A DNA stretch of 7,306 bases from Flavobacteria bacterium RIFCSPLOWO2_12_FULL_31_7 (GCA_001800945.1 MGWJ01000111.1:1-7306), one strand, 5' to 3'; counted from the stretch's first letter, positions 1-6,398 are shown. The notes: generated by a model from the letters alone, not told the origin. Made by a program: numbers and translations.

Positions 1-521
1 AAGCAACTGCGAATTCTGGAATTGTGGTCGAATTACGTTTGGAAGATTTCAAACCTTTTGAAAAATTCGGACCATTAGCAGGAATGGAATTTCAAAAACA
101 AATTGAACAAAAAGCTTGGCAATTGGCAGGAAAAACACAAAAAGTTCCTGCACAAAGAATGATAGATTTTACGCAGACAAAAGTTTCAAAAGACATCCCG
201 AAAACATCGTATGTACCAGGAACAACTTCCGTAGAATTAGGCGAAGTTTTTCCTTCGTTTTTAACACAAACCATGCGTGAAGGTTTTTCAGCTTTTGGAA
301 AAGCGATGCGAGGTTATTTGACTAACGATGCGATTTTACACGCGCCAGAAAGTAGAACATCATCGCCTGTTCGTATTCCAAGAGATAATTTTACTTTTGA
401 ACACCTTCAAATTAAAGGTTTATATCCTTGCGGAGAAGGAGCTGGTTACGCAGGTGGAATTATTTCTGCTGCGATTGATGGTGAAAAATGTGCGTTGAAA
501 ATTGCTGAAGCATTGAAGTGA
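1..521 (+). CDS. FAD-dependent dehydrogenase (COG2509-like), C-terminal part
   Basis: Partial gene: the frame is already open at base 3 and runs to TGA at 519-521, giving about 172 visible residues. The GTG at 24 lies inside the protein and is not the start. The C-terminal segment GLYPCGEGAGYAGG (visible residues about 139-152) is the conserved glycine-rich FAD-contacting stretch of NAD(P)/FAD-dependent oxidoreductases. Upstream lies the ESRTSSPVRIPRD block (about 116-128), which I associate with the COG2509 family of FAD-dependent dehydrogenases, usually a little over 500 residues long. The N-terminal Rossmann GxGxxG motif would lie outside the window. The substrate is not known for this family and cannot be inferred here. 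The protein should be cytoplasmic, as no membrane segment is visible. No hairpin terminator follows the stop, so transcription could continue towards the GNAT gene across the 196-nt spacer. Family placement is from motif recognition and is fairly secure; function beyond 'flavoprotein oxidoreductase' is not. Confidence 0.8.
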   Translation, partial: ATANSGIVVELRLEDFKPFEKFGPLAGMEFQKQIEQKAWQLAGKTQKVPAQRMIDFTQTKVSKDIPKTSYVPGTTSVELGEVFPSFLTQTMREGFSAFGKAMRGYLTNDAILHAPESRTSSPVRIPRDNFTFEHLQIKGLYPCGEGAGYAGGIISAAIDGEKCALKIAEALK

Positions 522-647
522 GTTGTGAGTTCTTAGTATTGAGTTTGGAGATAGGGTGATTTGGTAATTGGGAGAAAAAGAGACTATGAGATTTGATATT
601 TTGTAAATTATTTTAAATGAAGCGCCTATACTCACAAAGGAAATTGA

Positions 648-711
648 TACCTATGTGGTTAAAAAAACATTGCGAACCTTGCGAAAACCTTAGCGTCTTT
701 GCGGTAAAAAA
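648..711 (+). repeat. TTGCG-rich intergenic repeat element
   Basis: The spacer before the GNAT gene holds a block starting ACCTATGTGGTTAAAAAA (about 649-666). It is followed by four imperfect short units: TTGCGAACC (670-678), TTGCGAAAACC (679-689), TTAGCGTC (690-697) and TTTGCGGTA (698-706). The 8-11 nt periodicity is directly visible. From memory, very similar strings (AACCACATAGG next to CTTTGCG-type units) recur between genes in many Flavobacterium genomes, but only one copy is present here, so the genome-wide repeat is an inference. It ends 7 nt before the GNAT start codon, so it probably forms that gene's 5' leader or promoter region. The rest of the spacer (522-647) holds AT-rich sequence with a loose GTGAGTTCTTAGTATTGAGT stretch and no gene, hairpin or RNA that I can support. 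Confidence 0.55.
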
Positions 712-717
712 AACAAC

Positions 718-1242
718 ATGACATTAAAAGGACAAAATATCCATTTGCGAGCTCTCGAACCAGAGGATTTAGATTTTCTATACGAAATAGAAAACAACGA
801 ATCGATTTGGGAAGTGAGTAATACGCAAACGCCTTATAGTAAATGGGTTTTGAAGCAGTATTTAGAAAATGCACAGCAAGATATTTTTGAAGCCAAGCAA
901 TTACGATTGGTTATTGTTTTGTCTGAAACCAATGAAAAAATTGGATTAATTGATTTGTTTGATTTTGATGCGAAAAATAGTCGTGCCGGAATTGGAATTA
1001 TTATTTCGGAAAACTTTAGAAATCAAGGAATTGGAAAAGAAACACTAAAGCTTATTTCTAATTACGCTTTCACAAATTTGAATTTACATCAATTATTTGC
1101 AAATATTACTACAAATAATGAAGCTAGTTTATTGCTTTTTAGTAATTTTGGATTTCAGAAAATTGGCATAAAAAAAGACTGGAATAAAATAAAGGGTACT
1201 TTTGTAGATGAAGTACTTTTTCAATTAATACATAAAAAATAA
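718..1242 (+). CDS. GNAT family N-acetyltransferase (RimJ/RimL-like)
   Basis: A 174-residue protein, a normal length for a single-domain GNAT enzyme that transfers acetyl from acetyl-CoA to an amine. The opening block GQNIHLRALEPEDLDFLYEIENN (residues 5-27) is typical of the RimJ/RimL-type (Acetyltransf_3) group. The acetyl-CoA pyrophosphate-binding loop of motif A is visible as RNQGIG (101-106), after the beta-strand AGIGIIIS (90-97). Motif B follows as NNEASLLLFSNFGF (133-146), where the asparagine and FxxxGF pattern is characteristic. Substrate cannot be predicted: the group includes ribosomal-protein N-acetyltransferases, aminoglycoside- and polyamine-modifying enzymes and many orphans. 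The ATG at 718 fits the homologous N-terminus and has no in-frame rival nearby. There is no Shine-Dalgarno, only A-rich sequence, as expected in Bacteroidota. The stop codon is 5 nt before the mltG start, so the two genes are almost certainly co-transcribed. The link may be positional rather than functional. Confidence 0.9.
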   Translation: MTLKGQNIHLRALEPEDLDFLYEIENNESIWEVSNTQTPYSKWVLKQYLENAQQDIFEAKQLRLVIVLSETNEKIGLIDLFDFDAKNSRAGIGIIISENFRNQGIGKETLKLISNYAFTNLNLHQLFANITTNNEASLLLFSNFGFQKIGIKKDWNKIKGTFVDEVLFQLIHKK

Positions 1243-1247
1243 AAATT

Positions 1248-2288
1248 TTGGGAGCAAAAAAATTATTCGGAAGAATTATCATTATTGGAGCTGTATTCAT
1301 AATGATTTGTGGTGGATATGTAATCAATAAAGCCTTTACAGGAAATACAAAATTTGAAGAAGAGGAAGTATTTGTATACGTACCAACAGATTCTAAATAC
1401 GAAGATGTAAAGAAAATTTTAGCACCATATATCAAAAATCAAGACAAAATTGATTGGGTGGCTTCTAAAAGAGACTATGATACCAATGTAAAACCTGGAA
1501 AATTCTTGTTGAAAAAAGGAATGAGTAGTTTCAGTATTGTACGTGCTTTACGTTTAAATGTTCCTGTAAAATTAGCGTTTAACAATCAGGAAAAAGTAGA
1601 TGATTTATTCGTGAGATTAGCCTCGCAAATTGAACCAGATACCACAAAATTAAAGGATATTTTCACAAATGATACTTTTTTACAAGAAAATGGTTTGAAT
1701 AAAGACAATGTAATGTCGTTTTTTATTCCAAATAGCTACGAATTCTATTGGAATATTTCTCCAGAAGAATTAGCAGAAAAATTAACGAAAGAATACAAAA
1801 GATTTTGGAATGATACTAGATTAGCCAAAGCCAAAGCTTTAAATTTAACACCAGCTCAAGTATATACTTTAGCTTCAATCGTACATAAAGAAACGGCTAA
1901 AGCGGATGAAAGACCAAAAGTAGCAGGTGTATACTTAAACCGATTGAATAGAAATATGCCTTTACAAGCTGACCCAACGGTTATTTACGCGTTAAAACAA
2001 CAATCAAACAATTGGGATTTAGTGGTTAAACGTGTTATGCACAACGATTTAATGATTAGTTCTCCATATAATACTTATAGAAATACAGGTTTACCTCCAG
2101 GACCAATTTTTATGCCAGATGTTTCTGCTATTGATGCAGTTTTAAGTCCAGAAAAACATAATTACATCTATTTCTGTGCGAGTGTAGAAAGATTTGGATA
2201 TCACGAATTTGCAACAAGTTATGATGAGCATTTAAAAGTGGCCGCTAAATATGCAGATTGGGTGGCTAAACAGAATTACAAAAGATAA
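1248..2288 (+). CDS. mltG: Endolytic murein transglycosylase MltG (YceG-like), TTG start
   Basis: A 346-residue inner-membrane lytic transglycosylase that cleaves nascent glycan strands and is thought to set glycan chain length. It has a short cytoplasmic N-terminus with Lys/Arg, one membrane segment (about residues 9-28), a LysM-like N-terminal subdomain (about 38-105) and the catalytic YceG domain (about 115-340). The motif ASIVHKET (209-216) holds the invariant catalytic glutamate E215, equivalent to E218 of E. coli MltG. Further family blocks are LQADPTVIYAL (239-249) and SPYNTYRNTGLPPGPI (272-287). Length matches E. coli MltG (340). Start choice: an in-frame stop lies at 1233-1235 and there is no ATG between it and the membrane segment. 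TTG at 1248 keeps the whole transmembrane helix, whereas the first ATG (1302) would cut it in half. The gene begins 5 nt after the GNAT stop, suggesting translational coupling. Identification is very secure; the exact start is likely but not proven. Confidence 0.95.
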   Translation: MGAKKLFGRIIIIGAVFIMICGGYVINKAFTGNTKFEEEEVFVYVPTDSKYEDVKKILAPYIKNQDKIDWVASKRDYDTNVKPGKFLLKKGMSSFSIVRALRLNVPVKLAFNNQEKVDDLFVRLASQIEPDTTKLKDIFTNDTFLQENGLNKDNVMSFFIPNSYEFYWNISPEELAEKLTKEYKRFWNDTRLAKAKALNLTPAQVYTLASIVHKETAKADERPKVAGVYLNRLNRNMPLQADPTVIYALKQQSNNWDLVVKRVMHNDLMISSPYNTYRNTGLPPGPIFMPDVSAIDAVLSPEKHNYIYFCASVERFGYHEFATSYDEHLKVAAKYADWVAKQNYKR

Positions 2289-2306
2289 TTTCATAAAATA
2301 ATTTAT

Positions 2307-2351
2307 AAATCAGGTGTAAGTGTTAAAATTGATACTTACACCTGATTTTTT
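2307..2351 (+). terminator. Rho-independent terminator after mltG
   Basis: A perfect 15-bp inverted repeat, AAATCAGGTGTAAGT (2307-2321) with ACTTACACCTGATTT (2334-2348), encloses a 12-nt loop and runs into six T's (2346-2351). It begins 18 nt after the mltG stop. It should end the GNAT-mltG transcript and separate it from the LysM-NlpC/P60 gene 34 nt downstream. The opposite strand lacks a clean T-run, so it acts mainly on the plus strand. Confidence 0.9.
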
Positions 2352-2384
2352 ATACTATTTCTCGATTTTTTACGTTACAATAAA

Positions 2385-3452
2385 ATGAAATTTTTAATCA
2401 CAAGCATATTTTTACTTTTGGTAAGTTTAGGTTTTTCTCAAGAAAACTTACAACATACAGTGCGTAAAGGAGAATCGCTTTATAGTATTTCAAAAAAATA
2501 TAATGTTTCTGTTTCTCAATTAGAAAAATGGAATCCAGCAGCGAAAAAAGGCTTGGCAGTACATTCCGTTTTAAAAATTTCTGAGAAAAAGGAAATAGAA
2601 AAAGTCATAGAGCACGAAGTTGTTGCCAAAGAAACCTTTTTCGGATTGTCTAAGAAATACAATATTAGTATTGAAAATTTGAAGGAATTGAACCCAACTG
2701 TTGCATCAGAAGGTTTGAAAGTAGGTCAGGTTTTACGACTTTCGAATTCTAAAAATAATTCCGTTCCAGAAAAAGTTGTGGTTGAAAAGCCAAAGCGAGA
2801 AAAGGACCAAAAAGAGAAAAATAAAGGTACAAATGAATTTCAAGAAGTGTATCATACCGTTTTGCCTAAAGAAACTAAATACGGACTTTCGAAAAAATAT
2901 AAAGTCAGTATTGCCGAATTAGAAAGTTTGAATCCTCAAATTAAAAATGATTTAGCTGTTGGTACGAGATTAGTAATTCGATCTTCGGAAAAAATAGAAA
3001 AGGAAGGGATTGCTGAAGAAGTTGTTTTCCCAAAAGAAATTCTGACCCTTTCAACGGAAGGTTTAACAAATGTGGAAGCTGTAATCGTAACTGCATCAAA
3101 TAAAATAGGGACAAAATATAGAAGTGGTGGAACTGATTCAGAAGGTTTTGATTGTTCCGGATTGATGTTTGCTACTTTTAAAACTATTGATATCACGCTG
3201 CCAAGAACGTCTTCTGAACAAGCTTCAGTTGGTGTAAAAATTGATAAAAGTGTGGCTCGAAAAGGAGATTTAATCTTTTTTGCAACAGGTGGTTCATCTA
3301 AAATTAATCACGTTGGTTTAATTACCGAAGTTTCTGAAGAGGATATCAAATTTGTGCATTCTTCCACAAGTTCGGGCGTAATTATTTCTTCCGTTTCCGA
3401 AGACTATTACGACAAACGATTCGTACAAATCAACAGAGTGATTCCAGAATAA
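2385..3452 (+). CDS. Secreted triple-LysM NlpC/P60 peptidoglycan endopeptidase
   Basis: A 355-residue exported cell-wall hydrolase. Residues 1-19 form a signal peptide (KF basic start, hydrophobic core, ...LGFSQ end, no lipobox cysteine), so it should be periplasmic. Three LysM peptidoglycan-binding modules follow: about 24-66, 78-119 and 157-198. Each has the (K)ET/GES...LSKKY.(V/I)S...L..(W/L)NP pattern. Modules 2 and 3 share GLSKKY and look closer to each other than to module 1. The linkers between modules are Lys/Glu-rich, notably 127-150. The C-terminal NlpC/P60 domain (about 229-354) has the catalytic cysteine in FDCSGL (C257), histidine in NHVGLI (H309) and a third polar residue H325. 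The spacing resembles that of the E. coli Spr/MepS type, so it likely cleaves a peptide-stem bond such as D-Glu-mDAP or the mDAP crosslink. The exact bond cannot be told from sequence. It follows the mltG terminator and so is probably transcribed on its own. The ATG at 2385 is supported by the signal peptide. Confidence 0.93.
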   Translation: MKFLITSIFLLLVSLGFSQENLQHTVRKGESLYSISKKYNVSVSQLEKWNPAAKKGLAVHSVLKISEKKEIEKVIEHEVVAKETFFGLSKKYNISIENLKELNPTVASEGLKVGQVLRLSNSKNNSVPEKVVVEKPKREKDQKEKNKGTNEFQEVYHTVLPKETKYGLSKKYKVSIAELESLNPQIKNDLAVGTRLVIRSSEKIEKEGIAEEVVFPKEILTLSTEGLTNVEAVIVTASNKIGTKYRSGGTDSEGFDCSGLMFATFKTIDITLPRTSSEQASVGVKIDKSVARKGDLIFFATGGSSKINHVGLITEVSEEDIKFVHSSTSSGVIISSVSEDYYDKRFVQINRVIPE

Positions 3453-3457
3453 TACTT

Positions 3458-3497
3458 CGATTTTATATTCTTCGTTGAAAATCGTTTTCTTTTTTTA
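3458..3497 (+). terminator. Weak possible terminator after the NlpC/P60 gene
   Basis: CGATTTT (3458-3464) can pair with AAAATCG (3478-3484) around a 13-nt loop. It is followed by TTTTCTTTTTTTA. The stem is only 7 bp and AT-rich, so this is a tentative call. It overlaps the putative promoter of the permease gene, which would make the 70-nt gap both terminator and promoter. Confidence 0.35.
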
Positions 3498-3503
3498 TCT
3501 TTA
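3475..3503 (+). promoter_or_regulatory. Putative Bacteroidota-type promoter for the permease
   Basis: TTG (3475-3477) and TATCTTTA (3496-3503) are separated by 18 nt. They match the Flavobacterium pattern TTG / TAnnTTTG, with only the last base of the -7 box differing. Transcription would start near 3508-3511, leaving a leader of roughly 12-15 nt before the ATG at 3523. This is pattern matching only, in an AT-rich gap where chance matches are possible. Confidence 0.5.
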
Positions 3504-3522
3504 GCAAAACTATAATTTTACT

Positions 3523-4962
3523 ATGGAGAACAAAACAGAGTTTAAAAAAGAATTAGGATTGTTAAATGCAACCAGTTTAGTAGCTGGTTCAATGATAGGT
3601 TCCGGAATATTTATTGTAACTTCAATCATGGCAAGAGATATTGGTGGAGCAGGCTGGATTTTATTAGCTTGGATTTTAACCGGTTTTCTAACTCTTGCTG
3701 CCGCCTTAAGTTATGGCGAATTAGCCGGAATGATGCCCAAAGCTGGTGGACAATATGTTTACATTCAGCGTGCATACGGAAAAATGATGTCTTTTTTATA
3801 CGGCTGGACAGTTTTTACGGTAGTTCAAACAGGAGTAATTGCTGCTGTTGCTGTAGCTTTTGCTAAATATACGGCTATATTTTTCCCAGTTTTAAGTGAA
3901 AGTTTAATGGAGATTGGTTCGTATAAGATTCAATACCAGCAAGTTTTAGCGATTTTAAGTATTGTAATTTTGACAGTCATCAATAATCAAGGAGTAAAAA
4001 GTGGTAAAAACTTGCAGTTTGTTTTTACAGCAGCCAAGCTAATTGCTTTATTTGCTTTAATTGTTTTTGGTTTGTATGTAGGATTACAATCGGATACTTT
4101 AGCGAATAATTTCACTGATATGTGGGCGGCTTCTAAAACTACAATTGTAGATGGAAAAGTAACAACAGAAGTTTTAACAGGTTTTGCGATTATAGGAATG
4201 CTTGGTTTTACGATGATTAATTCGTTGTTTTCTTCTGACGCCTGGAATAACATTACTTTTATCGCTGGAGAAATTAAAGAACCACAAAAAAATATTCCAA
4301 AAAGTTTATTCTTAGGAACTTTAATTGTGACGATAATTTATTTGCTAGCCAACTTAGCTTATTTTTCTTTACTGCCTTTAGATGGAAATCCATTATCGGA
4401 AGATTTTTTAGGACAAGGAATTAAATTTGCCAATGAAGATAGGTTAGGAGCAAGTGCTGCTTCCGTAATATTCGGAAATGCAGGTGTTTTTATTATGGCT
4501 GGATTAATTATGATATCAACTTTTGGATGTAATTCAGGATTAATTTTAGCTGGAGGAAGATTGTTTTATGCGATGAGTAAAGACGGTTTGTTTTTTAAAA
4601 GTGCTGGTGAATTAAACCAAAATCAAGTTCCTGAAAAAGCACTTTGGATGCAATGTATTTGGGCTTCTGTTTTGTGTTTGTCTGGGAAATATGGCGATTT
4701 ATTAACCTATGCTACTTTTGCGAATTTGTTGTTTTATGTGCTAACTATTTACGGAATTTTCATTCTTCGCAAAAAAGAACCAGATGCACCAAGACCTTAT
4801 AAAGCTTTTGGATATCCATTCGTACCTATTTTATATATTGTATTGATTACTATTATTAGTGTCATTTTACTAATATACGATACAAGAAATACTGGCTTAG
4901 GTTTAGGAATTGTACTGTTAGGAATTCCAGTTTATTATTTCACTCAGAAGAAAACAGCATAA
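3523..4962 (+). CDS. APC-superfamily amino acid permease (LAT/SteT-like)
   Basis: A 479-residue inner-membrane transporter with about 12 hydrophobic segments, the usual size and topology for the amino acid-polyamine-organocation superfamily. TM1 carries the unwound substrate-binding motif GSMIGSGIF (residues 22-30). The conserved TM2 to TM3 region reads SYGELAGMMPKAGGQYVYIQRAYG (63-86). Further family signatures are the TM6 region around FSSDAWNNITFIAGEIKEP (236-254) and the TM8 and following loop GGRLFYAMSKDG (344-355). The pattern resembles the L-type amino acid transporter / SteT-like subgroup, which usually exchange or import neutral amino acids; the actual substrate is not predictable here. 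A hydrophilic loop at about 190-216 and another at 284-308 lie outside the membrane. The ATG at 3523 begins a charged cytoplasmic N-terminus (ENKTEFKKELG) directly before TM1, as in homologues. It appears to be monocistronic: it has its own putative promoter, and its downstream neighbour is convergent. Confidence 0.93.
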   Translation: MENKTEFKKELGLLNATSLVAGSMIGSGIFIVTSIMARDIGGAGWILLAWILTGFLTLAAALSYGELAGMMPKAGGQYVYIQRAYGKMMSFLYGWTVFTVVQTGVIAAVAVAFAKYTAIFFPVLSESLMEIGSYKIQYQQVLAILSIVILTVINNQGVKSGKNLQFVFTAAKLIALFALIVFGLYVGLQSDTLANNFTDMWAASKTTIVDGKVTTEVLTGFAIIGMLGFTMINSLFSSDAWNNITFIAGEIKEPQKNIPKSLFLGTLIVTIIYLLANLAYFSLLPLDGNPLSEDFLGQGIKFANEDRLGASAASVIFGNAGVFIMAGLIMISTFGCNSGLILAGGRLFYAMSKDGLFFKSAGELNQNQVPEKALWMQCIWASVLCLSGKYGDLLTYATFANLLFYVLTIYGIFILRKKEPDAPRPYKAFGYPFVPILYIVLITIISVILLIYDTRNTGLGLGIVLLGIPVYYFTQKKTA

Positions 4963-4964
4963 AT

Positions 4965-5000
4965 AAAAAGACCTGACAGGTTTTTAAACCTGTCAGGTCT
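4965..5000 (-). terminator. 15-bp palindromic terminator between convergent genes
   Basis: AGACCTGACAGGTTT (4969-4983) and AAACCTGTCAGGTCT (4986-5000) form a perfect 15-bp inverted repeat with only 2 nt between the arms; in RNA the innermost pairs would open to make the loop. Read on the minus strand it is followed by TTTTTATTTA, so it is a good intrinsic terminator for the SRPBCC gene, whose stop is 4 nt away. On the plus strand the hairpin follows the permease stop by 6 nt but is trailed by AATATTACTTTT, a poor T-run, so it would work less well there. The GACCTGACAGG palindrome is also familiar to me as a recurrent intergenic element in Flavobacterium genomes. Confidence 0.85.
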
Positions 5001-5004
5001 AATA

Positions 5005-5532
5005 TTACTTTTCTAAAATTTTCTTTACGTTTTCTCCATTTTTTGTGAATGCATCTTGGATAAAATATTTTCCAATAAAAGATAAGGCATTCATAGGGTA
5101 AGGGTCGTTTCCGTAAAATTCTTCCGTAACTGAACAAGAATTTCCGTCAATTGCTTTTACGATAGTGGCACCTTTTTGATTGCCTTCCATTGGACGGATA
5201 AAATGCAAATCAACATCAATACGTTCATTTGTCATTTTTGTGATAGTTTGTGAGCCAGCACCGACATCATCATTTCCATCCCAAGAAACTTTGGCGCCAA
5301 CTGTTCCGTCTTCACCTTCGTATTTTAATTTGATATTTGGATCGGCCATTACCCAAACACTATATTTTTCTTGGTTTTTAAATAATTTCATGTAATTAAA
5401 AACTTCTTCTTGTGGTTTGTTAATGGTTATGGTATGAGAAACTGTATATTCTTTATCCACAATCAATCCTACAAGTAAAAATAAACCGATTAGTGCTAAA
5501 ATGAAAAACACTATTTTTTTTAAAATTCCCAT
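5005..5532 (-). CDS. Membrane-anchored SRPBCC (START/polyketide cyclase-like) protein
   Basis: A 175-residue protein: a positively charged start (MGILKK), one strongly hydrophobic segment (about residues 7-25), then a soluble domain of about 145 residues. The soluble part begins YTVSHTITINKPQEEVFNYM (29-48), the first strand and helix of the SRPBCC helix-grip fold, where alternating residues precede an 'I..p.e.VF.y' motif. It continues with KYSVWVMADPNIKLKYEG (56-73) and GTVGAKVSWDG (76-86), familiar in Bacteroidota 'polyketide cyclase / SRPBCC' proteins. The fold binds hydrophobic ligands in a central pocket, but ligand and role are unknown for this group and the old 'polyketide cyclase' name should not be taken literally. 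The uncleaved N-terminal helix suggests inner-membrane anchoring with the domain in the periplasm. The start at 5532 is supported by the anchor. Terminators on both sides imply a single-gene unit. Confidence 0.85.
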   Translation of the reverse strand: MGILKKIVFFILALIGLFLLVGLIVDKEYTVSHTITINKPQEEVFNYMKLFKNQEKYSVWVMADPNIKLKYEGEDGTVGAKVSWDGNDDVGAGSQTITKMTNERIDVDLHFIRPMEGNQKGATIVKAIDGNSCSVTEEFYGNDPYPMNALSFIGKYFIQDAFTKNGENVKKILEK

Positions 5533-5556
5533 AATTGCTAATTTTAGTTAGATTAG

Positions 5557-5564
5557 TAAAGTTA
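5557..5564 (-). promoter_or_regulatory. Possible -7 box for the SRPBCC gene
   Basis: Read on the minus strand this is TAACTTTA, one base off the Bacteroidota -7 consensus TAnnTTTG, about 24 nt upstream of the ATG. No TTG is found at the proper upstream distance; only a T-run belonging to the preceding terminator lies there. The call is therefore weak. Confidence 0.35.
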
Positions 5565-5581
5565 CGAAATGTGTATAAAAG

Positions 5582-5608
5582 AAAAAAACTGCCTTTTTGA
5601 GGCAGTTT
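5582..5608 (-). terminator. Rho-independent terminator of the 244-residue secreted-protein gene
   Basis: On the minus strand AAACTGCCT and AGGCAGTTT form a 9-bp stem with a 5-nt loop (plus-strand arms 5586-5594 and 5600-5608). The stem is followed by a run of seven T's, three of which lie in the stem's end. It starts about 22 nt after the stop codon at 5630 and precedes the SRPBCC gene, so it should separate the two transcripts. Confidence 0.88.
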
Positions 5609-5629
5609 ATTAAAGAAATCATTATAATG

Positions 5630-6364
5630 TTATAGTTTCATTTCTGATTTTTTTGTAATCTTAGCTATTCTTTTACTTAAATCACCCATAAGTTCAGTTA
5701 AAGCACTTTCGCACATTGGTAAAATTTTCTCTGGACTCATAACTGGAATTCCACCAACCATTACAGAAGTCTTTTTTGAACGCTCAGATTCTGAAAAAGC
5801 AAAAACTTTTTCTCCAGTTTTATTATATAAAGCCATTCTAGTAGTTGCTCTCATTTTTACTGTCGCTGTACCACCAATACCAAAGCCTTTTTCTAATGCA
5901 AAATCAATATTCACAAATAAAACACCATCAGCTTTATCTGCAAATAACTTAGCAACAGCAACTTCGTTTGCTTGTCCTCCTAGTCCTTCATAAATGTATT
6001 TGTATTTATCATACATTAAATAATTCTTAGCTTGATATTTTGATAAATCAAATTTAGGTTCAAATGCTTGATAAGCTGCATTGTTTAATACGTCGCTTTC
6101 AGGCAATAATTCGAACGGTAATTCTTTTGAATAAGTATTGAAAAAATTGTTGTGGTATTGTTCTAATAACGGAGTTAAATTAAAATTTGGATTATCTCTT
6201 AAATCTAAAACATCTTTTAAAAGCACATCTGCTCCAATACCTAAATCTGCAAAATCTACCATTTTATTGGCATAAAAAGTAACTACTGCAATTTTTTTCT
6301 TTTGCGAAAATCCTAATTGCGACATTAAAACTATCGCAAAACATAAAAGTTTAATTTTTTTCAT
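5630..6364 (-). CDS. Secreted protein of unknown function, 244 residues
   Basis: I do not recognise this family with confidence. Residues 1-21 are a classic signal peptide (MKKIK, hydrophobic core, ...LGFSQ). C8 lies at the start of the hydrophobic core, so this is not a lipoprotein signal. The mature protein opens with KKKIAVVTFYANK (22-34), a buried beta-strand followed by a loop. It then has an acidic helical middle (about 36-125) rich in Asn, Tyr and Phe. The C-terminal half alternates predicted strands and helices: DGVLFVNIDFAL (146-157), a glycine-rich turn GFGIGGTATVKMRATTRMALYN (160-181), then GEKVFAFSESERS (184-196). It ends in an amphipathic, Lys-rich helix (about 210-244). The 'K-I-A-V-V-x-F' opening plus a late 'DGVLFV' strand is loosely reminiscent of CsgG/GNA1162-like periplasmic alpha/beta domains, but that is only a guess. 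The ATG at 6364 is supported by the signal peptide. It is flanked by terminators and so appears monocistronic; the neighbours give no functional clue. Confidence 0.88.
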   Translation of the reverse strand: MKKIKLLCFAIVLMSQLGFSQKKKIAVVTFYANKMVDFADLGIGADVLLKDVLDLRDNPNFNLTPLLEQYHNNFFNTYSKELPFELLPESDVLNNAAYQAFEPKFDLSKYQAKNYLMYDKYKYIYEGLGGQANEVAVAKLFADKADGVLFVNIDFALEKGFGIGGTATVKMRATTRMALYNKTGEKVFAFSESERSKKTSVMVGGIPVMSPEKILPMCESALTELMGDLSKRIAKITKKSEMKL

Positions 6365-6390
6365 AATTGTTTTTTGTTTTTAATAATTTA

Positions 6391-6398
6391 CGAATATA
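6391..6398 (-). promoter_or_regulatory. Possible -7 box for the secreted-protein gene
   Basis: The minus strand reads TATATTCG, one base off TAnnTTTG, about 26 nt upstream of the ATG. No convincing TTG lies 17-23 nt further upstream, so this is tentative. The gap 6365-6541 between this gene and gap is otherwise AT-rich and holds only the gap terminator; I see no gene or RNA in it. Confidence 0.3.

Noticed and set aside
522..600. GTGAGTTCTTAGTATTGAGT and GGTGATTTGGTAATTGGG stretches, resembling degenerate simple repeats
   Set aside because: The units are too diverged and short to define a repeat from one copy, and there is no stable hairpin or reading frame.
420..635. Minus-strand open frame of 71 codons over the end of the FAD gene and the spacer
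   Set aside because: It overlaps the conserved FAD-protein C-terminus and has no recognisable protein features; it is a shadow frame.
1139..1435. Minus-strand open frame of 98 codons across the GNAT-mltG junction
   Set aside because: It is antisense to two confidently identified genes, and its composition reflects their reverse complement.
2350..2384. Possible promoter between the mltG terminator and the LysM-NlpC/P60 gene
   Set aside because: A promoter is expected here, but the sequence holds no good TAnnTTTG box and no TTG at a suitable distance. TACGTTAC is too weak a match to annotate.
3987..4253. Minus-strand open frame of 88 codons inside the permease
   Set aside because: It is fully antisense to conserved transmembrane segments of the APC permease, with no independent support.
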